NCBI GenBank assembly: GCA_031264295.1
Contig: JAISED010000077.1
Location: forward strand, 1-38,150
Length of the DNA stretch: 38,150 bases
DNA from: Eubacteriales Family XIII. Incertae Sedis bacterium
GTDB lineage: Bacteria > Bacillota > Clostridia > Peptostreptococcales > Anaerovoracaceae
Direction: 5' to 3'
Under the pieces are notes generated by a model. It had not been told where the DNA came from. It made no database searches and worked only from the letters and a program-made list of their open reading frames with translations. The position numbers and the translations under genes were made by a program. Shown here piece after piece: positions 15,606 to 24,447 of the stretch (within the stretch, counting starts at the first letter, position 1; each line of letters begins with the position of its first letter).

Positions 15606-15684
15606 ATACTGAACTCAGTTTGAAACATAGCTAAAGGGGACTTTTAAAATGGACGAAAAATACCGCTTAGACTGAGTTCAGTAT
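15606..15684. repeat. 14-bp inverted repeat enclosing an AAGGGGACTTTTAAAA motif
   Basis: ATACTGAACTCAGT (15606-15619) and ACTGAGTTCAGTAT (15671-15684) are perfect inverted copies. Between them, AAGGGGACTTTTAAAA at 15634-15649 is identical to the left arm of the hairpin at 21011. It may be a small mobile-element relic or an operator pair. Related single copies of the outer motif occur at 8311 and near 6284. Confidence 0.5.
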
Positions 15685-15685
15685 A

Positions 15686-15719
15686 AACTCACATTTGTGC
15701 CCAACAGAAAGGAGGAATG
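15686..15719 (+). promoter_or_regulatory. Conserved leader block upstream of hydrolase 2
   Basis: Matches the block at 10381-10414 at 33 of 34 positions, including CACATTTGTG and AAAGGAGGAATG. Its conservation before both hydrolases, while the surrounding sequence differs, argues for a shared regulatory function. Confidence 0.7.
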
Positions 15720-15749
15720 CATAAAACCGAACTTGGAATCTATCGTTAA
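15717..15749 (+). CDS. Upstream short ORF / leader peptide (10 aa) of hydrolase 2
   Basis: The ATG at 15717 follows AAAGGAGG and encodes MHKTELGIYR before a TAA at 15747. It parallels the first ten codons of the ORF at 10412. The hydrolase start is 23 bases further on and has its own AAGGAG. Confidence 0.45.
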   Translation: MHKTELGIYR

Positions 15750-15772
15750 ATAACGAAAAAGGAGAATTCAAC

Positions 15773-18700
15773 ATGAAGAGAAAGAACAAAGGAAACACAA
15801 TGCGAAAATTGTTATCACTGGCATTGACGCTGACGATGGCCTTCGGGTTTTTCCCCGGTCTCGGCGCCTCTTCGGTTCTGGCGGATGATGCGCCGGTATT
15901 CCCGGCTATCTATCCCGCCGACAAAATTATGCCCCTGGATTGGGACGACCCACAGTTGGACGCTTTGGCCTGGGGGGTCGTAAAGGCATTGACTACAGCG
16001 GAACTCTATGACATGCAAGGCGGTTCCAACACCAGTCGCGGCCGCAATACCGGAAATTGGGAAGACAGTTACACATGGGGTACGGGCTATGTGCATATGG
16101 CCGGCGCCCTGGGTGTCCCGGTCATGCGTTTCTGGGACGGCCCCCAAGGCGTAGTCACTGTCGGACACTTCGACACCACTCTTCCGCCTTCTGAACCCGC
16201 TGCGGCATCCACATGGGACAGAGACGCCATGTATAAGTACGGCACGTCTTACGGTTGGAACAACAAGGCGTCTTCCGCTAATGTTCAACTCGGAAGTCAG
16301 ATAGACGTGATCCGTTCTACCCACTTCACCCGCAGCCGCGATACTCTGAGCGAAGACGCGTATCTCGGCTCCGAGCTGGCGGCCGAGTTCGTCAAGGGCA
16401 TGGAGGATCAGAATGTCTCTGCAACGCTGAAACACGTGGCCGGTTACAATTTCAATACCGGCACAAACCGCGACGTCAGGGTTGACGAGCAGACATTCCA
16501 CGAAAACTGGATGGCTGCGCCCAGAAAAGCCATCGTTGAGGGCGGAGCTTCGTCCATTATGACATCATATAACAGGATCAACCTTCCGTTCTTCGATACC
16601 TGGAATGCCAGCGACGCCCCGAAATTCTTTTCCAGTCAGCCCAATACTTTTAATGGCAGTACATACTTCCCACAGGTCGGCTCGCCGAATCCCAACGCAA
16701 GCCAGGCAGAGAAGGATTACCCCCTCGGCTATCAAGCCGCTTGGAATACATACTTGCTGAAAGACACTCTGCGCGACATGTACGGTTTCCAAGGACTCAC
16801 CATGACCGACTGGGGCGGAAATACGGCGTTCTCAGGCTTCTCGGGAACAACACTTGAGACCGGCACGATCAACCGAAATAATCAGACTAATTTTGAGGAA
16901 GCCATCGCCAGAGGTTACGGCACACTTGACGACGTCAAGAAAAACGCCTACTACAACCTGAAGGCCATAGGCAAGATCGGCTACCTGGGACTCGTACAGC
17001 TCGACAGCAACGGCGTAGCCATTCGCGGCACTATCGACGGCGGCTACAACTCCATCGAACTCGCCCATCCCTTGGGGCAGGAGAGAGAGGACATACTCTG
17101 GGCGAGCGAAGCGCTCAACCTGGACGTCGAAGCTAAAGGCGCCGTCCTTCTGAAAAACAGCGACGCAGCATTACCATTAAAAGACGCTGCCGACAAGAAA
17201 GTTGCTGTGATCGGACTCTCCGGACAGTACGCCCTGACAAGCCATTACTCGGAAGCCTCCGCAGGCTGGGTGCAGGCCAAGTTCTCACCGCTGGAGAAAC
17301 TCCAAGAGATGATGCCTAACTCCGACGTCAGGGGCTATATAGGCGTCAACGACATCGTCGGCGAACCCATTCCCGCCGAACTTTTGTGGTCCGAAATAGA
17401 GAGACCCACACAGCCTGAATTCTCCGGAGACTTTGACGGAGTCACAGCCGGCGTAAATTTCACAGTAGCCGACTATCCCGACGGAGACAATCCGGTCACT
17501 AAGGTTCTCCCGGATATCAAGGTGCTCACAGGCACAAACGACTATAAGAACGACGATTCCGGCAACGGTAACGGCATTCCTTTAGGTAAGAGCGGCAGCG
17601 TGACGACCTATTTGAAAGCGCCCGACGACGGAACTTACGGCTTCAAGCTCTTGGCCATCGGCGGCGCCGGCAACGGCAACATCCGCATCAGTCTGCTCGG
17701 CGAGCAAACCGATGAAGTCGAAAGCTTTACCAATATCAATCTTACGACCACCACATTCGGCCGCGGTACAGGAGCGCCCGCCGGCGCCGGCTACGGAACA
17801 ACCAATGAAGTAGCCGCCCGCAACGGTATGAACATACCTGCGGCCTTCAATGCGGTAAATCTTATAAAGGATCGCTGGTATAAGATCGAGATCAACGTGC
17901 GTCCCGTTCTGAACGCTAAGGATGCGCAGTTCCAGCTGAACTGGCTGCCTGACAACACAACCGCCGCATCACGCGCGGCTGCTGTCGCCGCCGCCGGTGT
18001 ACCTGACACAGATGTGGTCTTCTTCGCTCACCAGAGGAATAACGGCGGGAGCGCGGCAAGCGAAACGACTAACACGCTGGCTGCGGATCAACTTGCTCTC
18101 CTGGAGGATGTATCCGCCGCCGCGAAGGCTGTGGGCAACAAGGTCATCTTCGTAGGTAACATTTCCCTGGCCATTTCTATGCCTTGGCTTGATAAAGTGG
18201 ATGCCGTCCTGTGGATGTGGCTGGGAGGCGACATGATCGGAACCGCGACGGCTCAACTGTTGACCGGCGTCGTGAACCCCAGCGGTAAGACAACGATAAC
18301 ATTCCCGAAAGACTCGCAGCAATCCCAGTTCGGAAACACATACGTACAAAACGGCAATGTTGCGTCGCCGGGCACCTACAGCGTATACGCCGAAGGAATA
18401 TACGGCGGATATAAATGGTACGATTGGCAAAACGAGGATGGGGTTCTCTTCCCCTTCGGCTACGGTTTGTCCTACACCACGTTTGAGTATTCAAATCTTG
18501 AAGTCGTTCCGACTCCCGGCGCGAATTACGGCTACACCGTCTCGGTGGATGTCGAGAACACCGGTGATGTGAGCGGCGGGGAGGCTGTTCAGGTTTATCT
18601 GAGCGCGCCTACGGGCTATGTGCAGCCCGCATACAACCCAGACAAGATCATAGAAGAGGTGCAGATCGCCGAGAAGGCGCTGGTACAGTTTGATAAGGTG

Positions 18701-19576
18701 TACCTCGGACCAGGACAGAAGCAGACCGTCACAATGGATGTAAGCTGGGAACAGCTGATGTTCTGGGATGTAGACGCGCCGCTTGTTGCGCAGCCCGACG
18801 GCACCAAGGGTAAATGGCAGCCCGTACTCGGCGAGAGAACCTTCATGGTCGGCGGAGTTTCCGACAATCTCCCGCTGTCCGCAACTGTTGTTGTTGAAAA
18901 AGCTGTTAACGAAGGCGAACCCGTAGCCGGCATCAGCGCCCCGGAGATCCTGGATACCATCCAGCCGACGCCGGAACTGAGTTATGCCATCACGGTGAAC
19001 AATATCAGCGAAAACAATCTCATCCCGATTAAAACCAATACCATTGAAATAACCGCTAAGTTCGATAACACGAAACTTAATTATGTGGGCAGCGACGTTT
19101 CACCTACCTTGAGCAACATCGGATTCATAGGTGAACCCACATATAATGCGGCCACTGGCGAATTCAAAGCCAGCATCTCAAAGTTGCAGCAAGGAGCGTT
19201 CTTCGATATAGAAACGCCGACTGAACTATTCACGATTAAATTTACGGCAAAAGCCGGCGTGGCGGATAATGACCAGATTCGAGGAGAGATTAAATCGGTA
19301 ATATACTACGCAATGCAGGATGATGGGATCAACACGATCCTGAACGGCGTGGCGATTGATCCGGACAATGTACTTACCCAAGTAAGCGGAAAGACGCGTT
19401 TCGACATAAACAAAGACGGCAAGATCAACATGCAGGACATATCGGCTGTCATATACAACTATTTCCTGATGAAAGAAGGCGGCGAGAACTGGAATAACGC
19501 AAAATCCTTTGACGCCAACTATGACGGGATTGTTGACATGACCGACCTGCTTATAATCTGTTCCTACTTCACATGA
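15773..19576 (+). CDS. Secreted glycoside hydrolase family 3 enzyme with PA14 insert, cohesin-like and dockerin domains
   Basis: 1267 residues, predicted beta-glycosidase. Signal peptide (core LLSLALTLTMAFGFFPGLGA). The catalytic barrel is in the canonical N-terminal position: RDTLSEDAYLGSELAAEF, K220-H221 in TLKHVAGYNF, and nucleophile D346 in TMTDWGG. The second GH3 domain (GAVLLKNSDAALPL) is interrupted by a PA14-like insert at about 570-725, often linked to carbohydrate binding near the active site. FPFGYGLSYTTF and a fibronectin-like domain follow. Residues about 1045-1200 are cohesin-like (LSYAITVNNIS... AKFDNTKLNYVGSD), and about 1211-1267 form a type I dockerin with calcium loops DINKDGKINMQD and DANYDGIVDMTD. 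The ATG at 15773 follows AAGGAG at a spacing of 8. Confidence 0.93.
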   Translation: MKRKNKGNTMRKLLSLALTLTMAFGFFPGLGASSVLADDAPVFPAIYPADKIMPLDWDDPQLDALAWGVVKALTTAELYDMQGGSNTSRGRNTGNWEDSYTWGTGYVHMAGALGVPVMRFWDGPQGVVTVGHFDTTLPPSEPAAASTWDRDAMYKYGTSYGWNNKASSANVQLGSQIDVIRSTHFTRSRDTLSEDAYLGSELAAEFVKGMEDQNVSATLKHVAGYNFNTGTNRDVRVDEQTFHENWMAAPRKAIVEGGASSIMTSYNRINLPFFDTWNASDAPKFFSSQPNTFNGSTYFPQVGSPNPNASQAEKDYPLGYQAAWNTYLLKDTLRDMYGFQGLTMTDWGGNTAFSGFSGTTLETGTINRNNQTNFEEAIARGYGTLDDVKKNAYYNLKAIGKIGYLGLVQLDSNGVAIRGTIDGGYNSIELAHPLGQEREDILWASEALNLDVEAKGAVLLKNSDAALPLKDAADKKVAVIGLSGQYALTSHYSEASAGWVQAKFSPLEKLQEMMPNSDVRGYIGVNDIVGEPIPAELLWSEIERPTQPEFSGDFDGVTAGVNFTVADYPDGDNPVTKVLPDIKVLTGTNDYKNDDSGNGNGIPLGKSGSVTTYLKAPDDGTYGFKLLAIGGAGNGNIRISLLGEQTDEVESFTNINLTTTTFGRGTGAPAGAGYGTTNEVAARNGMNIPAAFNAVNLIKDRWYKIEINVRPVLNAKDAQFQLNWLPDNTTAASRAAAVAAAGVPDTDVVFFAHQRNNGGSAASETTNTLAADQLALLEDVSAAAKAVGNKVIFVGNISLAISMPWLDKVDAVLWMWLGGDMIGTATAQLLTGVVNPSGKTTITFPKDSQQSQFGNTYVQNGNVASPGTYSVYAEGIYGGYKWYDWQNEDGVLFPFGYGLSYTTFEYSNLEVVPTPGANYGYTVSVDVENTGDVSGGEAVQVYLSAPTGYVQPAYNPDKIIEEVQIAEKALVQFDKVYLGPGQKQTVTMDVSWEQLMFWDVDAPLVAQPDGTKGKWQPVLGERTFMVGGVSDNLPLSATVVVEKAVNEGEPVAGISAPEILDTIQPTPELSYAITVNNISENNLIPIKTNTIEITAKFDNTKLNYVGSDVSPTLSNIGFIGEPTYNAATGEFKASISKLQQGAFFDIETPTELFTIKFTAKAGVADNDQIRGEIKSVIYYAMQDDGINTILNGVAIDPDNVLTQVSGKTRFDINKDGKINMQDISAVIYNYFLMKEGGENWNNAKSFDANYDGIVDMTDLLIICSYFT

Positions 19577-19618
19577 TACTAATACGACAGGCTGTGTGCT
19601 TTAACTGGCGCACATTCA

Positions 19619-19648
19619 AATCCTCCGGCATTTTTATGCCGGAGGATT
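19619..19648 (+). terminator. 13-bp perfect hairpin after hydrolase 2
   Basis: AATCCTCCGGCAT (19619-19631) pairs with ATGCCGGAGGATT (19636-19648) over a TTTT loop. The following sequence, AAGGATTTGTT, is a poor T-tract, so it may work with Rho or as a stabiliser. Confidence 0.65.
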
Positions 19649-19728
19649 AAGGATTTGTTAAACAATTTGTTAAATGAATCCTGAACCGTATCAGAAAGTC
19701 ACGAGAAATAAGAAAGCGAGAATAAATC

Positions 19729-20979
19729 ATGAAGAGGATCATCATCGCGTTATTAGCCGTCATGTTGGCTTTAGGTATGTCTGTATCGTCGGCGTCTGCG
19801 GCTGTGATCGGTACGCTGGATTATAGTGTGTCCACGGTTAGGGTGAGCATGTCTGCTCAAGGAACCGGAAGCTTCAGTATAACGGTTCCGGGTGCGGAGA
19901 CGCCGTATGCCTCCGTCCAGTTCATGTTGCAAATCCCGGACGGCGCTGCTATCAGCTCGGTTACATACGACAACCTGACAAACACAGACTTAATAATCGC
20001 CCCACAAACATCGCCTGATGATATAATAAAAGACACATTTTACTTTGGACCATTTGCTAGTGAAAACCGTTGGACTTCTGAGATTAAATGTAATATCAAC
20101 ATCACCTATAGCGGCTCGGCTGAGAAAATTCTTACTATCAAAGAGATTAAACAATCTAGGCTCAATGGCCACGTCGCAGAGGAATTGGTTACAAATAGAA
20201 CTACCGCTGTTACTTTGGTTCCCTATAATAGCAATCCCGACGATCCTGACGATCCCGACGATCCAGATGATCCCGATGATCCCGACGATCCCGACGATCC
20301 TGACGATCCAGATGATCCCGATGACCCCAGCAATCCCAACGCAAGCAATCCCTCGGGCAGGGGAACTTTGACGTCTCCAAGCACTACCATTTCGGATGCG
20401 CAAACGCCTCTTCAAGCAGCTTTCCCCTTCGTTGACGTCAATGTAAGCGACTGGTTCTACAGCGACGTTCTCTATATGTGGGAACACAGCCTGATGAACG
20501 GCACGTCGGCGACTCTGTTCAGCCCTGATCTGGCGCTGACCCGCGGCATGGTGGTCACTGTACTGTATCGCATGGAGAATACGCCGAGCGTAACGGGCTT
20601 AGAAAATCCGTTCAGCGATGTGGCTGCCGGGCAGTATTACACGGACGCTGCGATATGGGCGGTGGAGCATGAAATAGCTATCGGCTTCGGCGGCGGCGTA
20701 TTCGCGCCTGACATCAATATAACACGGGAACAGCTGGCGACCATCATTTACCGATATCAGCAGTTTTCCGGAAAGATACCGCCGGATACACAGGCAGCTC
20801 TCGCTTTTTCCGACCAGAGCGGTATCAGCGACTACGCGCGGAGTTCTGTGGACAAACTGGTAACGCAGGGCATTATATCGGGCAAACCGGGTAATATCTT
20901 CGACCCGATAGGCAATGCGACCAGAGCGGAGTTTTCCGCAATGCTCCACAGATACTTGGAAACAGTAAAGACGAGTTGA
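19729..20979 (+). CDS. Secreted SLH-anchored protein with cohesin-like domain and Pro-Asp repeat linker
   Basis: 416 residues. Signal peptide (MKRIIIALLAVMLALGMSV...ASA), beta-sandwich domain at about 26-165 (LDYSVSTVRVSMSAQGTGSFSITV...) related to the two upstream SLH proteins. A stiff, acidic linker of repeated P-D-D units (about 169-205) could span the wall. Three SLH repeats follow (FVDVNVSDWFYSDV, FSDVAAGQYYTDAAIWA, FSDQSGISDYARSSV). These SLH repeats are more diverged from those of the 8531 and 13997 proteins than the latter are from each other. The ribosome binding site is weak (AAGAAAGCGAG). No dedicated promoter was identified. Confidence 0.85.
   Translation: MKRIIIALLAVMLALGMSVSSASAAVIGTLDYSVSTVRVSMSAQGTGSFSITVPGAETPYASVQFMLQIPDGAAISSVTYDNLTNTDLIIAPQTSPDDIIKDTFYFGPFASENRWTSEIKCNINITYSGSAEKILTIKEIKQSRLNGHVAEELVTNRTTAVTLVPYNSNPDDPDDPDDPDDPDDPDDPDDPDDPDDPDDPSNPNASNPSGRGTLTSPSTTISDAQTPLQAAFPFVDVNVSDWFYSDVLYMWEHSLMNGTSATLFSPDLALTRGMVVTVLYRMENTPSVTGLENPFSDVAAGQYYTDAAIWAVEHEIAIGFGGGVFAPDINITREQLATIIYRYQQFSGKIPPDTQAALAFSDQSGISDYARSSVDKLVTQGIISGKPGNIFDPIGNATRAEFSAMLHRYLETVKTS
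20237..20330 (+). repeat. 9-bp tandem repeats coding for the Pro-Asp-Asp linker
   Basis: About ten units of the form GA(T/C)CC(C/T/A)GA(T/C), typical of slippage-prone tracts. Length may vary between strains without breaking the frame, because the unit is a multiple of three. Confidence 0.85.
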
Positions 20980-21010
20980 CGCGGCATTGGCTGAGCCGCA
21001 GAAACGTCTC

Positions 21011-21067
21011 AAGGGGACTTTTAAAACCCGCTGATTAACCTCCTGTGTGGGTATTAAAAGTCCCCTT
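21011..21067. repeat. 19-bp inverted repeat hairpin (possible MITE or terminator)
   Basis: AAGGGGACTTTTAAAACCC (21011-21029) pairs with the sequence at 21049-21067 with one mismatch. The left arm shares 16 identical bases with 15634-15649, so the motif is dispersed. It follows the SLH gene at 19729 and could end its transcript, but the repeat elsewhere suggests a mobile or regulatory element. Confidence 0.6.
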
Positions 21068-21095
21068 AATCTGATCTCAGGATTTTCCGGATCGT

Positions 21096-21143
21096 CATTT
21101 ATTCTTGATTTTGCGGTTCAGACATTTATTCTTGATTTTGCGG
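21096..21143. repeat. Direct repeat, 21 bp, period 27
   Basis: CATTTATTCTTGATTTTGCG followed by G occurs at 21096-21116 and again at 21123-21143. Closely spaced direct repeats of this kind occur at ends of some insertion sequences, but no transposase is adjacent. A third partial match (CATTGTTGATTTTT) follows at 21146. Confidence 0.75.
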
Positions 21144-21150
21144 ATCATTG

Positions 21151-21179
21151 TTGATTTTTTGAAAATCATGTGATAGAAT
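21151..21179 (+). promoter_or_regulatory. Predicted promoter of the 21295-ispH-rpsA unit
   Basis: TTGATT (21151-21156), a 17-base spacer and TAGAAT (21174-21179), with GTGATAGAAT resembling the -10 regions of the promoters at 7498 and 15333. Confidence 0.5.
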
Positions 21180-21294
21180 AACTTGAATGAGACGAAGATT
21201 GTATAATCGGATTTTGGCCGACGATATGTTGTTTGGGGCAGCTTTTTTGTCGTCTGATGTGTCAGAACCGGGATAAATTCAGGAGGGTAGATAA

Positions 21295-21564
21295 ATGTTC
21301 GATAAATTTGCGGACAAATGGAATTACGGAAAACACGCCGCCGCCGTTACGGGCGTTTACTGTTGCCTTGCTCTCATCGGGAACTCCGTGCTGGCGGACA
21401 GGTTACCGGAAGATGAAAAGACTTTACATCCCCTGATCGCCGTAAAGCGTATGAATACAAAACAAAAAGTATTCAACGGCGTATTGCTGGGTGTTTATGC
21501 TTTTGAGATGAGTGGCTTCTATTATATCATCAAGTCTGTAGGCAAACGGCTCAGACAGTATTAG
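21295..21564 (+). CDS. Small protein of unknown function, two possible membrane segments
   Basis: 89 residues, starting MFDKFADKWNYGKHAAAV with AGGAGGG upstream of the ATG. Two moderately hydrophobic stretches are visible (about 17-34, AAAVTGVYCCLALIGNSV, and about 58-79, KVFNGVLLGVYAFEM...). I do not recognise the family. The stop is 18 bases before ispH-rpsA, so the two are probably co-transcribed. Confidence 0.6.
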   Translation: MFDKFADKWNYGKHAAAVTGVYCCLALIGNSVLADRLPEDEKTLHPLIAVKRMNTKQKVFNGVLLGVYAFEMSGFYYIIKSVGKRLRQY

Positions 21565-21582
21565 CAGTTTAGCGGTGACGGA

Positions 21583-24183
21583 ATGAAGATAGAGCTGGCG
21601 GCGCACTCCGGCTATTGTTTTGGTGTTAAACAATCACTTGAAACTGCCGGGTCGGTGCTGGAAAACGAGAAGAGAACGGTCTATGCCTGCGGTCCCTTGA
21701 TTCACAATGAAGCTGTGATGAAGGAATTCGAAGAAAGAGGTCTGCATTTCATTGAAGACCAGATCGAAGCCGCGGAAGGGAGTGTTGTGATCGTGCGTTC
21801 CCATGGTGAGGGGCGCGCTTTTTTCGAGAAGGCGAAAAACAGAAACCTTGAAATCATTGATGCTACGTGTCCTTTTGTGAAGAGAATCCACAATCTAGTC
21901 AAGGGCGCTTACGAAGACGGCTATAAAATAGTCGTAGCGGGAGACAGGGGACATCCCGAGGTTCAGGGAATAAATGGGTGGTGCGGCGATGAAGCCGTTA
22001 TTATAAACAGTATCGCGGAAGCGTCGGAGATACGCGGCGAGAAGATTTTCGCCGTGTCACAGACTACGGCGATACGTGAAAGATTTGACGGGATAATAAA
22101 AACACTGCTTGATGGCGGTAATGAGGTCGTCGTAAATAATACGATTTGCGATGCGACTGTAAGACGCCAGGATAGTTGCCGTGAAACCGCCGCCAAAGTG
22201 GACGCCATGTTAGTTTTGGGTGGTAAAAATAGTGCAAATACGAGGAAATTATATGAAATTTCTAAGCTGTCATGTAAAAAAACGTATTTTATTGAAATTA
22301 TCGCTGATTTACCATTGAAAGAACTAGCAAAATGTAATACAATAGGGATTGCAGCAGGTGCATCGACACCTGAGCGCATGATTAAGGAGGTTATTGCCAA
22401 CATGACAGGTAACGCTGGAAACATTGAACAAACTGAAAGAAACTCAATGCTCGATTTCATGGAGGAAATCGAAAAGTCTTTAAGGCTCCCCAGAGCCGGC
22501 GAGATAGTAACCGGTACTGTGATTCAACTCTCTAACAGAGAAGTGATCATTAATTTGGGGTGCAAAAAGGATGGTGTGATTCCAAAGGATGAAATCACCC
22601 TTGAGAGCGGGCAGACATTGCTTGAACTCTTCAAGGAAGGTGATGAGGTACAGGCCAAGGTTTTGAAAACCGACGATGGTGACGGAAATATCCTTCTTTC
22701 TAAGAAGAAGGTCGTCATCAATGAACACTGGGAGGATATAAACCGCGCTTATGAAGAGAAGAGCATTCTTGAGGCTAAAGTCGTCAAGGAAGTGAACGGC
22801 GGGGTTATTGCCGTGTTTAAAGAGATCTACGGGTTTATTCCGCTTTCACAATTGTCCGACAGGTTTGTGGAAAAAGCAGATGAATTCATCAACAAGGTGC
22901 TTCCTGTCCGTGTGACAAGGGTGGATCAGAAGAGAAACAAGGTTGTGTTCTCTCATAAATCTGTACTTGTAGAGGAAAGGCAAAAACGCCTCCAGGAAAT
23001 CTGGGATTCTCTTCACATAGGTGATGTCATCGAAGGTACGGTTATGCGTTTCACCGATTATGGCGCTTTTGTGGATATAGGCGGTATAGACGGATTGTTG
23101 CATATCTCCGAAATTTCCTGGGGCAAGCTTAAGCACCCGCAGGAAGTATTGAAGATAGGTGAGAAGATAAATGTGAAGATCCTCTCCATAGTTAAAGAAA
23201 AAGAGAAGATTTCACTTGGATATAAGCAGAATCAACCCGAGCCGTGGAGCGTCATAGACGACAAGTTCACGGTCGGTCAAATCATTCACGGCAAGGCTGT
23301 GCAGATCAAGGATTACGGCGTGTTTGTCGAGCTTGAGCCGGGTCTTGACGGACTGGTTCATATTTCAGAGATAGCGTATAAGCGCGTGAATAATATCTCG
23401 GATGAGATCACGGTAGGTCAGGATGTAACCGCGAAGATTCTCGAAATCGACAGAGATAGGAAGAGAATCAGCCTCAGCATTAAGGAGGCCGCTCCAAGGC
23501 TTGAGGATATTGAAGCGGACGACGACGAGTTGGCAGCCGAGGCGGATGATGCATCGGAACTTGTTGAAGAAATAACAGCCGACGATGTGTTCGCAGAAGC
23601 CGACGCGCCGGAAGGTGATGAAACGCCTGCGGATGATGCGGCAGTCGGCGATGTATCGGCGGAAGCTGATGCGCCTGCGGATGCCGCTGACGATGTATCG
23701 GCGGAAGCTGATGCGGCCGAGGATGCTTCACCTGCAAGCGATGCTGTTTCGGCGGAAACTGAAGCGCCTGCGGACGCCGCGATAGCTGAGGCGGTTTCGG
23801 ATACGGCAGGAGCGGCGGATGCGCTTGCTGATGAAGCTGCTGTCGGTGAAGTTGATGCTGAGACTGTTGAGGTCGCCGACGCAGTAGAAGATGTAGAAAC
23901 AGCGGGCGAAGCTGCTATAGAGACGATTGCGGACGGAGTTGACGCGGATGTGTCTGCCGGGTCTGTCGCTGATGCGGATGCCGTTGCGGATGCGGATTCC
24001 GCTGCTGATGCGGATGCCGCTGCCGTTGCGGAAGCTGAAGCTGCTGAGACGACTGACGCTGCCGAGACGACTGTTGCTGCGGATGAAGTTGCTGCGAGCG
24101 CAGCTGCTGCGGATGCGGCTGCAGCGTCGGAAACAGAGCCTGACGCAGATGTTTCCGACGAGACGAACGCCGCCAGTCTGTAG
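21583..24183 (+). CDS. ispH-rpsA: Bifunctional HMBPP reductase IspH / ribosomal protein S1 fusion
   Basis: 866 residues. Residues 1 to about 282 are IspH, which reduces HMBPP to IPP and DMAPP in the MEP isoprenoid pathway. The three Fe-S ligands are C12 (SGYCFGVKQ), C96 (DATCPFVK) and C189 (NTICDATVR), and the active-site histidines lie in LIHNEAV and RSHGEGR. From about residue 307 to 636 there are four S1 RNA-binding domains (GEIVTGTVIQL, then IPLSQLSDRF, DYGAFVDIGGIDGLLHISEI and DYGVFVELEPGLDGLVHISEI). This fusion is known in Clostridia. The last roughly 230 residues are an unusual low-complexity tail of Ala, Asp, Glu and Val. The ATG at 21583 has only a modest ribosome binding site (GGTGACGGA). 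Confidence 0.95.
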   Translation: MKIELAAHSGYCFGVKQSLETAGSVLENEKRTVYACGPLIHNEAVMKEFEERGLHFIEDQIEAAEGSVVIVRSHGEGRAFFEKAKNRNLEIIDATCPFVKRIHNLVKGAYEDGYKIVVAGDRGHPEVQGINGWCGDEAVIINSIAEASEIRGEKIFAVSQTTAIRERFDGIIKTLLDGGNEVVVNNTICDATVRRQDSCRETAAKVDAMLVLGGKNSANTRKLYEISKLSCKKTYFIEIIADLPLKELAKCNTIGIAAGASTPERMIKEVIANMTGNAGNIEQTERNSMLDFMEEIEKSLRLPRAGEIVTGTVIQLSNREVIINLGCKKDGVIPKDEITLESGQTLLELFKEGDEVQAKVLKTDDGDGNILLSKKKVVINEHWEDINRAYEEKSILEAKVVKEVNGGVIAVFKEIYGFIPLSQLSDRFVEKADEFINKVLPVRVTRVDQKRNKVVFSHKSVLVEERQKRLQEIWDSLHIGDVIEGTVMRFTDYGAFVDIGGIDGLLHISEISWGKLKHPQEVLKIGEKINVKILSIVKEKEKISLGYKQNQPEPWSVIDDKFTVGQIIHGKAVQIKDYGVFVELEPGLDGLVHISEIAYKRVNNISDEITVGQDVTAKILEIDRDRKRISLSIKEAAPRLEDIEADDDELAAEADDASELVEEITADDVFAEADAPEGDETPADDAAVGDVSAEADAPADAADDVSAEADAAEDASPASDAVSAETEAPADAAIAEAVSDTAGAADALADEAAVGEVDAETVEVADAVEDVETAGEAAIETIADGVDADVSAGSVADADAVADADSAADADAAAVAEAEAAETTDAAETTVAADEVAASAAAADAAAASETEPDADVSDETNAASL

Positions 24184-24309
24184 ATTAAGGAAAGTTCGGA
24201 CGCTATCGTAGGGAGAACCTTGTTCCATAACGATTAAGTACAAAATTGAAGGAAACTTCACTGGAGGAAACTTCATAGGAGCTTCCGTCGGAGGAATTTT
24301 TTATACATG

Positions 24310-24354
24310 CAAGAGTCGCCGCTATGATCAAGAGGCGGCTCTTGTTGTTTTTTG
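24310..24354 (+). terminator. Intrinsic terminator after ispH-rpsA
   Basis: CAAGAGTCGCC (24310-24320) pairs with GGCGGCTCTTG (24334-24344), including one G-U pair, and is followed by TTGTTTTTTG. It lies between convergent genes. Confidence 0.85.
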
Positions 24355-24447
24355 TTACCTCAAATGAGTGGCCGTGGCCGCGTCCGCTAAATGCCGCGCC
24401 CGCCCTTAGGCAAGCTCCGGAAATCCTCGTCACGCCCGACGTCAGTA

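Noticed and set aside
19990-20487. Minus-strand ORF with Ile/Val-Gly-rich repeats opposite the third SLH gene
   Set aside because: It is the antisense reading of the Pro-Asp-Asp repeat tract. The plus-strand gene has a signal peptide and SLH domains.
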